28,205 bases of DNA, taken from contig JBFMDA010000018.1 in NCBI GenBank assembly GCA_040754255.1, forward strand, positions 1 to 28,205, read 5' to 3'. A program made the translations under genes and the position numbers. Under the pieces are notes generated by a model, which did not search any database, had not been told where the DNA came from, and saw nothing but the letters and a program-made list of their open reading frames with translations. Shown here one piece after another: positions 23,504 to 28,205 of the stretch. Positions within the stretch are counted from its first letter, which is position 1. Every line of letters begins with the position of its first letter. Source of the DNA: SURF-25 sp040754255 (lineage in GTDB: Bacteria > Omnitrophota > Gorgyraeia > Gygaellales > Profunditerraquicolaceae).

Positions 23504-25060
23504 TTACCGGGGAGCCGTCCTGATATCAACCGCTATAAGTAAAGCCACTAACGCCGTAATCCAGCCGATGGCAGCAAGTGTAACGAGCGGCCTTGCAATG
23601 CGGCGTTTTCCGCGCGCATCCGGGTTTTCGTAAATGTATACGAGCTCGGTTTCCCCTACCTTCCGCAGGCCGTACGTATTGATTAAATAAAACGGTTCCC
23701 CTGACGTATTGGAAGCATCTTTAAGCCATACGATTATCCGCGCAGCTTTTACTGCGTCAAACCTGCGTATCGGCTTGATCTCCCTAAGCATAATATTAGA
23801 AGTCGCCCTTTGCGTCAATATCCCGAGTGCCCCGGAAAAGTAATTGAAATTACTGAATACGATATCGTCCGGCCGGGAGTGCCCCTTTACCAAGCTTGCT
23901 ATTTCGCGGTAATACCTCGGGTGCCAAATCGACAGCTCAAGAGGGCCGCTATGGCTTTTCCAGTGCGGCATAAGGTTAATTAACGTGGACTGTGACAGTA
24001 AAAATGCCGGTTTACCCTTCGAAAACCTCAACGCAGGCGAAAATGCCCAAATAAAAACCGCGGCAGCAATTACCAATATGCGGGCACCCTGTTTTGATGA
24101 TGCGCGCACAAACAGGTACTCAAAGGCAACGCCTGCAAGCAGCGCAAAGGCGACCATGCCTTCGCCGCTAAGGTAGCGATAGGTTAACTGCGAGAGAAAC
24201 GCAAAAAAACTGATAGCCAGCGCAATAAAGAAATAATACCTCCCCTTTAATCGTGCGCAACGAACGACGCCTCCAACCGCCAGGGCGATAATGAAGATAT
24301 GGATCCCTACTTCTTCGTTTTCTTTGAGATACACAAAAGAGAAAAAAGCCCGGTGTGCATATTCGTGAATCAGCATCGGAAGGGCACACACAAGCGCGGC
24401 TATTGCTACAAGAAAATAGGACCTGCGCTTTTCTCTTGCAAAAAGTGCATACAGTATAAAGGCAAAGAGGAAAATCCATGACAGCAGCGCGTGAGAGTAG
24501 AAAGCCAATGCGAGCAAGAGCGAAGACGCAATCCTTTTGCCTTTTTCGGCACAAAGAAAACTAAGCATGCCAAAGAGCATTGCCAGGGTAGAGGCGGTTG
24601 TATTAATAAAAGAGAGGTACAGCGAAAAAGGAACCGTCAAAAACAAAAGCGTAAAGAAGGCGAGTCGTGAGGTAAATAGCTTTTTTATACAATACCAAAA
24701 TATAAAAAGGGGCAAAGGATAAAAAAGGAAATGCAGCAGCCTGGCAATGATGATATCGGGCAAGCCCAGCTTATAGCCGGCAACCATCATGATATGCAAA
24801 AGCGGCGGATACAGATGCGGTATACCCGATGGTGATGCCTGCCAGAAGCTGCGCGTCACATAGCCTCCGGCCGTATCAAAGCCGTGCATCACGGAAAGGT
24901 GGTAATACACATCCAAAAAGAGCGGGAACATCTTCCAGCGCAGGTATTGCAATACTATATATAACGCCAACAGCCCGAGCGCATATAAATCCCAGGAGGG
25001 GGCAAATTTGTTATTTTCTAGACAAGAGGTTTCTTTTTTGTTGATACCTTGGGACTGCAT
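23504..25060 (-). CDS. Polytopic membrane protein, possible GT-C type glycosyltransferase
   Basis: About 518 residues with some 10-13 hydrophobic segments and a soluble C-terminal part. The first segment, LYALGLLALYIVLQYL, is followed by a loop with FLDVYYHLSVMHGF and then IPHLYPPLLHIMM. An acidic residue in the first external loop followed by a YPP motif is typical of lipid-phosphate-sugar-dependent GT-C transferases (PMT/GT39, GT87 and ArnT-like). The C-terminal domain (PRYYREIASLVKGHSRPDDIVFSNFNYFSG) resembles the periplasmic part of such enzymes, and a final membrane segment follows. The family cannot be fixed by eye. The start is uncertain: ATG at 25060 lacks a ribosome site and TTG at 25075 is no better. 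It lies between folD and metF without obvious functional link. Confidence 0.65.
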   Translation of the reverse strand: MQSQGINKKETSCLENNKFAPSWDLYALGLLALYIVLQYLRWKMFPLFLDVYYHLSVMHGFDTAGGYVTRSFWQASPSGIPHLYPPLLHIMMVAGYKLGLPDIIIARLLHFLFYPLPLFIFWYCIKKLFTSRLAFFTLLFLTVPFSLYLSFINTTASTLAMLFGMLSFLCAEKGKRIASSLLLALAFYSHALLSWIFLFAFILYALFAREKRRSYFLVAIAALVCALPMLIHEYAHRAFFSFVYLKENEEVGIHIFIIALAVGGVVRCARLKGRYYFFIALAISFFAFLSQLTYRYLSGEGMVAFALLAGVAFEYLFVRASSKQGARILVIAAAVFIWAFSPALRFSKGKPAFLLSQSTLINLMPHWKSHSGPLELSIWHPRYYREIASLVKGHSRPDDIVFSNFNYFSGALGILTQRATSNIMLREIKPIRRFDAVKAARIIVWLKDASNTSGEPFYLINTYGLRKVGETELVYIYENPDARGKRRIARPLVTLAAIGWITALVALLIAVDIRTAPR

Positions 25061-25169
25061 GGGAAAAAAACACAAAGATTATTGCGTGAGAAGGCCGGAA
25101 TTGGCCGTATTACGCGAGCTCTAAATCCTTTAGCTCTCTCAATAGGCGCATGCATTACAAAGAGGTATG

Positions 25170-26036
25170 CTACCCGCCAATCCCTCTTTGCAGTTTTGCC
25201 GCGTTAATAAGATTACGCATCAGCATGAATACGGTTAAAGGGCCGACCCCCCCGGGGACAGGAGTAATAAAAGAGGCCCTGCTCTGAGCCGTGCTGAATT
25301 CAACATCGCCACGCAGCGTATCTCCTACCTGGTTTATCCCTACGTCAATGACAATCGCGCCTTCCTTAATCCAGCTTCCTTTTATCAACGCGGGCTTACC
25401 GATTGCTGCGATTAAGATATCAGCGCTTCGCACAAACTCTTCCAACTTCCCGGCTTTACTGGTGCCCGAATGGCAAATGGTAACAGTGGGGGACTTTTCC
25501 AATAATAAAAATATGAGCGGCTTACCGACAATTTCGCTCCTTCCGACAATCACCGCATTCTTTCCTGACAGATCAATTCCCGTGGCGTTAATAAGCTCCA
25601 TGGCCGCGGCAGCCGTGCAAGGGATAACGCGTGCCTGGCCCAATAGAAGCCGTCCGAGGTTCTCGGGATGTATCCCCTCTACATCTTTTTCCACCCGGAT
25701 ACGCTGGCTTATTTTCCTATCATCGATGTGTGCAGGGCAGGGAAGCTGGACAATAATGCCGTTGACCGATTCATCGCTGTTTAGCTGATGGACCTGGTCA
25801 ATCAGCTCTTTTTCCAAAATAGTTCCTGCGAAATGCTTCAGGCGATATTCAATGCCAAGCCCCTCTGCAGCCCTCTTCTGCATTGAGGTATAGATCCCTA
25901 CGCCCTTATCATCGCCGACTTCAATAGACGCCAAAACCGGCACAGCGCCCGTCCTCTGCCTAAATTCCTTGATATCCGCCTCCAGGGCTGTTTTAATTTT
26001 AGCGGTAAGTTGTTTACCCTGTAATAATGTCGCCAA
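25170..26036 (-). CDS. folD: Methylenetetrahydrofolate dehydrogenase FolD lacking the cyclohydrolase lysine
   Basis: A 288-residue FolD. The family normally oxidises methylene-THF with NAD(P)+ and also hydrolyses methenyl-THF. The Rossmann domain is intact: AVIVGRSEIVGKPLIFLLLEKSPTVTICHS, VIDVGINQVG, TPVPGGVGPLTVFMLMRN. In the folate site, Tyr49 is kept but the expected general-base lysine (E. coli Lys54, human Lys56) is Gln53 (codon CAG) in IYTSMQKRAAEG. Gln97 in VQLP is kept. The KDVDG motif reads KDVEG, so the conserved Asp is Glu120. Lys-to-Gln at this site in the human enzyme abolishes cyclohydrolase but leaves dehydrogenase activity. It starts at TTG 26036, 23 bases inside the fchA end, with GAGG 6 bases upstream, and no ATG is available. 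This looks like a dehydrogenase-only form. Confidence 0.94.
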   Translation of the reverse strand: MATLLQGKQLTAKIKTALEADIKEFRQRTGAVPVLASIEVGDDKGVGIYTSMQKRAAEGLGIEYRLKHFAGTILEKELIDQVHQLNSDESVNGIIVQLPCPAHIDDRKISQRIRVEKDVEGIHPENLGRLLLGQARVIPCTAAAAMELINATGIDLSGKNAVIVGRSEIVGKPLIFLLLEKSPTVTICHSGTSKAGKLEEFVRSADILIAAIGKPALIKGSWIKEGAIVIDVGINQVGDTLRGDVEFSTAQSRASFITPVPGGVGPLTVFMLMRNLINAAKLQRGIGG

Positions 26037-26574
26037 CTTTTGCCTCTGTCTGTTGCCTGATACGCAGGACCGTCTTTGCGCTGCGCCTTATGCGGGCCTT
26101 TAGCTTTTTTGTAAGCTTTGGATCCTTCGTATATTTAAGATTGATGATCACATTGAAATAGGCGCTTGAAAAACCGGCTTCGATCAAAACTGCCGCAACC
26201 GCAACATCGCTGAGTAAATGGCTATTGCCCATCTTAATCAAGTCGGGACAAAGCGTTATGGCCTCAACGCACAACTCCATGGTCTTTAAGGGCACAGTAA
26301 GGCATTTTTTTAGATTTTTGCTTTTAAAGGCCTCTACGTCTAAATCAACCAGATCCAACAACTGCCTCCTAAATTTCTCCGACTGGGTAAGAATAAAGGT
26401 AAGGCGGTCATGGTATCTGGCGTAATTTTGCTTACCCAGGGTAAATTCCACTACCATGCTGATAAGGCATGCCCCCAGGCATGCGCTCAGTGCTGCGCAC
26501 GACCCTCCGCCAGGGGCAGGCAATCGGGCAGCCAAATCGTCGGTATATTTCTTAAGTGCTTGATTTTTATACAC
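26014..26574 (-). CDS. fchA: Methenyl-THF cyclohydrolase of the formiminotransferase-cyclodeaminase family
   Basis: A 186-residue all-helical protein of the FTCD_C/FchA family. Marks: ARLPAPGGGSCAALSACLGACL near residues 17-38, FTLGKQNYARYHD, DVEAFKS, CVEAITLCPDLIKMGNSHLLSDVAVAAVLIEAG and AYFNVIINL. In bacteria the stand-alone domain acts as methenyl-THF cyclohydrolase (acetogens, serine-cycle methylotrophs) or as formimino-THF cyclodeaminase. I chose GTG at 26574: AAGGGG lies 7 bases upstream and the promoter's predicted start (about 26618) precedes it. The longer frame from GTG at 26634 begins within the -10 and cannot be made from that promoter. folD starts inside its end. The neighbouring FolD lacks its own cyclohydrolase lysine, so FchA is the likely supplier of that step. 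Confidence 0.92.
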   Translation of the reverse strand: MYKNQALKKYTDDLAARLPAPGGGSCAALSACLGACLISMVVEFTLGKQNYARYHDRLTFILTQSEKFRRQLLDLVDLDVEAFKSKNLKKCLTVPLKTMELCVEAITLCPDLIKMGNSHLLSDVAVAAVLIEAGFSSAYFNVIINLKYTKDPKLTKKLKARIRRSAKTVLRIRQQTEAKVGDIITG

Positions 26575-26581
26575 TAACTTT

Positions 26582-26587
26582 CCCCTT
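26582..26587 (-). promoter_or_regulatory. Ribosome binding site deciding the fchA start
   Basis: AAGGGG, with AAAGTTA and then GTG, lies on the minus strand downstream of the predicted transcription start. It makes GTG at 26574 the natural start and removes the 20-residue non-conserved N-terminal extension implied by the longest open frame. Confidence 0.7.
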
Positions 26588-26624
26588 GTTCTTCTCGGCT
26601 CGCGTATATGAAAACAGCAACTTA

Positions 26625-26653
26625 ATTGTAGCACCTTCCCACGGCGCGGTCAA
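26625..26653 (-). promoter_or_regulatory. Sigma70-type promoter of the fchA-folD unit
   Basis: TTGACC (26653-26648), a 17-base spacer and TACAAT (26630-26625) lie on the minus strand, each hexamer one base off consensus. The expected start near 26618 leaves about 44 bases of leader before GTG 26574. The promoter lies in the gap after the yraN stop at 26680, so it starts a new transcript. Confidence 0.78.
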
Positions 26654-26679
26654 GCGCTTGTCGTATTAAAAACGTCCGG

Positions 26680-27060
26680 TCAGAAGGAAAAACACACCTG
26701 CGCTTCAAACGCGCCCTTCACTAACTCAGCAACTGCTTGATTTCTCCCTCTAATCACCGAAACGATGTCAAATCTTATTTTCCCTTGCGGCACGCGGTGC
26801 TCCTTCAGGAATATAAGGGCAGCGGAAGTGATGCGTCTTTGTTTCTCCTTTCCCACGGCTTCTTTAGGGTGGACGTGGAAATCGGCGCTTCTCATCTTCA
26901 CCTCAACAAAACAGATAGTCCCTGCATCTTCTGCAATAATATCGATTTCCCCGAGCCGAGTTTTAAAGTTTTTGGCCAAAATACGGTAGCCCTGCCGCCG
27001 TAAATATAATGCAGCTATCTCTTCCCCCTTCTTGCCGGTAAGGTAATTTGTGTTAGACAC
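26680..27060 (-). CDS. yraN: YraN/UPF0102 family endonuclease-like protein
   Basis: A 126-residue protein of the UPF0102 family, which has a restriction-endonuclease-like fold and an unclear cellular role. The signature is present: LTGKKGEEIAALYLRRQGYRILAKNFKTRLGEIDIIAED, then FVEVKMRS, giving the Glu-Asp-(Glu-x-Lys) nuclease pattern. KFDIV appears as RFDIVSVI. It begins with GTG at 27060, overlapping the rnhB stop by 8 bases. The rplS-rnhB-yraN order is a conserved neighbourhood in many bacteria. Confidence 0.93.
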   Translation of the reverse strand: MSNTNYLTGKKGEEIAALYLRRQGYRILAKNFKTRLGEIDIIAEDAGTICFVEVKMRSADFHVHPKEAVGKEKQRRITSAALIFLKEHRVPQGKIRFDIVSVIRGRNQAVAELVKGAFEAQVCFSF

Positions 27061-27655
27061 TACAAAAGGTAGCCCTGTGTATAGATGAAGGACCGAATTT
27101 CTTTATGGCCAGTTTATGGGATTTTGTGGGATATCCTTTATGGCGCAAGAAACCGTAACGTGGGTATACCGTATCATAAAGAGACATTATGCGATCTCTT
27201 GTCACTTTAGCGATAATGGAAGCACAGGCTATTGATTTGGAACGGCCGTCTCCCCGGATGATGTTTGTGCAACTCAAATCGACGTGGGGCCGCATAGTGC
27301 CGTCTACAAGGACGTGTATATCTCCTTGCCGGCATCGAGGCAGTTTCTCCACAAGCGTGCGGATCGCCTCCTCCATGGCAATACGGCTGGCTACCGCAAT
27401 GTTTAAACGGTCAATTATCTTTTCATTCACTATACCGATACCAAAAAGAGATTTATGAATAATTTCCTGGAAGGCGTTTTCCCTCTGGAGGAGAGTCAAT
27501 TTCTTCGAATCATCGATGCGGTTTCGAAAACGGTACGTGGAAAGAAACGCTGCTGCTGCGACTACAGGCCCTGCCAACGGCCCCCGCCCTGCCTCATCCA
27601 CGCCGATTATATACGTAAAGCCTTTTTTCTTGAATTTCCGCTCGAAATAAAGCAC
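27053..27655 (-). CDS. rnhB: Ribonuclease HII
   Basis: A 200-residue enzyme that removes single ribonucleotides and RNA from RNA/DNA hybrids. Family marks: YIIGVDEAGRGPLAGPVVAAA (Asp-Glu of the active site), DSKKLT, GDIHVLVDGT, KSIACASIIAKVTRDRIM and YPRYGFLRHKGYPTKSH. It starts with GTG at 27655, preceded by AAGG, 3 bases after rplS, and overlaps yraN. Length is normal and the active-site aspartates are retained. Confidence 0.97.
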   Translation of the reverse strand: MLYFERKFKKKGFTYIIGVDEAGRGPLAGPVVAAAAFLSTYRFRNRIDDSKKLTLLQRENAFQEIIHKSLFGIGIVNEKIIDRLNIAVASRIAMEEAIRTLVEKLPRCRQGDIHVLVDGTMRPHVDLSCTNIIRGDGRSKSIACASIIAKVTRDRIMSLYDTVYPRYGFLRHKGYPTKSHKLAIKKFGPSSIHRATFCSV

Positions 27656-27658
27656 GCC

Positions 27659-28027
27659 TTAACCTTGGCTGCCTGTTAAGGCTTCCTCTTTTGTCTTGAT
27701 TTTCGTGGCACGTTTTCCGACCTTACCCCTGAGGTAATACAGCCTTGCGCGCTTGACTTTACCTCGCCGGATCACCTCTATCCGCTCGATGTTGGGTGAA
27801 TACGCAGGGAATACGCGCTCGATGCCTTCGCCGTAAGAGACCTTTCTTACCGTAAAGCTCCTGTGCAGGCCAGAGCCTTTTTGCGCAATCACCACCCCTT
27901 CAAACGGATGCAGGCGTATTTTGTCCCCTTCTGCAATCTTGGAAAGCACCTTCACTGTATCCCCTACCGTAAAGAGCGGCACTTCCTTTTTTGTATATTC
28001 CTGCTCAACGAGTTTCATTTTATCCAT
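27659..28027 (-). CDS. rplS: Large ribosomal subunit protein bL19
   Basis: A 122-residue L19 that lies at the 30S-50S interface. Conserved regions: FTVGDTVKVLSKIAEGDKIRLHPFEGVVIAQKGSG, FTVRKVSYGEGIERVFPAYSPNIERIEV and ARLYYLRGKVGKRA. ATG at 28027 lies 8 bases after AAGGAGG. It follows trmD closely and precedes rnhB, matching the common trmD-rplS-rnhB order. The usual tail is slightly extended with KTKEEALTGSQG. Confidence 0.98.
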   Translation of the reverse strand: MDKMKLVEQEYTKKEVPLFTVGDTVKVLSKIAEGDKIRLHPFEGVVIAQKGSGLHRSFTVRKVSYGEGIERVFPAYSPNIERIEVIRRGKVKRARLYYLRGKVGKRATKIKTKEEALTGSQG

Positions 28028-28041
28028 TGATAATTCCTCCT

Positions 28042-28205
28042 TTATTTCTTTAATAAATCAGGTCTCTTACGTTTCGTCCTCTTTAGGGCCTGTTCTTTTC
28101 TCCATGCCTCAATATGCGCGTGGTTACCCGATAAGAGAAGGTCAGGAACCTCAAGCCCCCGGAAAACGGCTGGCCTGGTATACTGCGGATATTCTAATAG
28201 ATTAC
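28042..28205 (-). CDS. trmD: tRNA (guanine-N1)-methyltransferase, C-terminal end only
   Basis: An open frame enters from the window end and stops at TAA (28044-28042). Its last 53 residues include LLEYPQYTRPAVFRGLEVP, LLSGNHAHIEAWRKEQALKRT and KRPDLLKK. These match the C-terminus of TrmD, which makes m1G37 in tRNA and prevents frameshifting: the YPQYTRP and SGNHAxIxxWR motifs are characteristic. The catalytic knot lies outside the window. It is immediately upstream of rplS, the standard order. Confidence 0.95.
   Translation of the reverse strand, partial: NLLEYPQYTRPAVFRGLEVPDLLLSGNHAHIEAWRKEQALKRTKRKRPDLLKK

Noticed and set aside
25116..25138. Imperfect hairpin (CTAAA-GGA-TTTAG with outer pairs) between folD and the membrane protein
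   Set aside because: The stem is short and interrupted by a two-base mismatch, and no T run follows. I found no recognisable riboswitch, promoter or terminator there.
26575..26634. Upstream GTG start for fchA
   Set aside because: It falls within the promoter's -10 region and precedes the likely transcription start; GTG 26574 has the ribosome site and fits the family length.
1..28205. tRNA, rRNA, CRISPR array, insertion sequence, prophage or defence genes
   Set aside because: None seen. Gaps are too short for most and lack the expected motifs, and no transposase, integrase or Cas-like protein is encoded.

Overview
All recognisable genes in this 28.2 kb window lie on the minus strand, so transcription runs from high to low coordinates. 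The window is compact chromosomal housekeeping DNA with short gaps (the longest is about 257 bp), frequent ATGA-type stop/start overlaps, strong Shine-Dalgarno sites and sigma70-like promoters. I see no mobile element, CRISPR array, tRNA or rRNA. The gene mix suggests an uncultivated Gram-negative-type bacterium. It combines a tetrahydrofolate C1 branch built on FchA, FolD and MetF, a small DUF5679-like protein, a PsbP-like anchored protein, a CNNM/CBS protein and GlgA next to PolA. This is reminiscent of Omnitrophota (OP3) or a related lineage, but that is an inference from general resemblance, not from a marker search.

Layout in the direction of transcription: (1) 28205-26680, trmD (C-terminal part only), rplS, rnhB and yraN, a conserved translation/repair cluster. 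(2) 26653-21608, a C1 region starting at a good promoter: fchA, folD, a polytopic membrane protein, then metF with a translationally coupled flavoprotein. FolD has lost the lysine needed for cyclohydrolase activity, and the gene next to it is a separate cyclohydrolase-family gene. (3) 21607-21351, an intergenic stretch with small repeats and a promoter placed almost on top of the next ATG. (4) 21350-20556, an exported TPR protein. (5) 20507-7606, a near-continuous run: polA, glgA, coaE, rho, rpmE, prfA, prmC, murA, trpG, trpD, trpC, trpF and an anchored PsbP-like protein. (6) 7589-3258, a consensus promoter followed by trpB, trpA, an M16 peptidase and a CNNM/CBS membrane protein. (7) 3251-1, another strong promoter, then a 49-residue zinc-ribbon-like protein, rsfS (which appears to start with ATA), argS and recJ (N-terminal part only).

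Working together: trpGDCF and trpBA cover tryptophan synthesis from anthranilate plus the glutamine amidotransferase subunit, but trpE is not in the window. fchA, folD and metF would interconvert 5,10-methenyl-, methylene- and methyl-tetrahydrofolate, either for biosynthesis or for a Wood-Ljungdahl methyl branch. The rest serves translation (prfA, prmC, rpmE, rplS, argS, rsfS, trmD), transcription termination (rho), DNA repair and replication (polA, recJ, rnhB), CoA, peptidoglycan and glycogen synthesis.

The observations most worth a second look are the FolD/FchA division of labour, the ATA start of rsfS, the degenerate flavoprotein coupled to metF, the split trp cluster with a perfect internal promoter and an unrelated anchored protein, and the likely leaderless TPR transcript.
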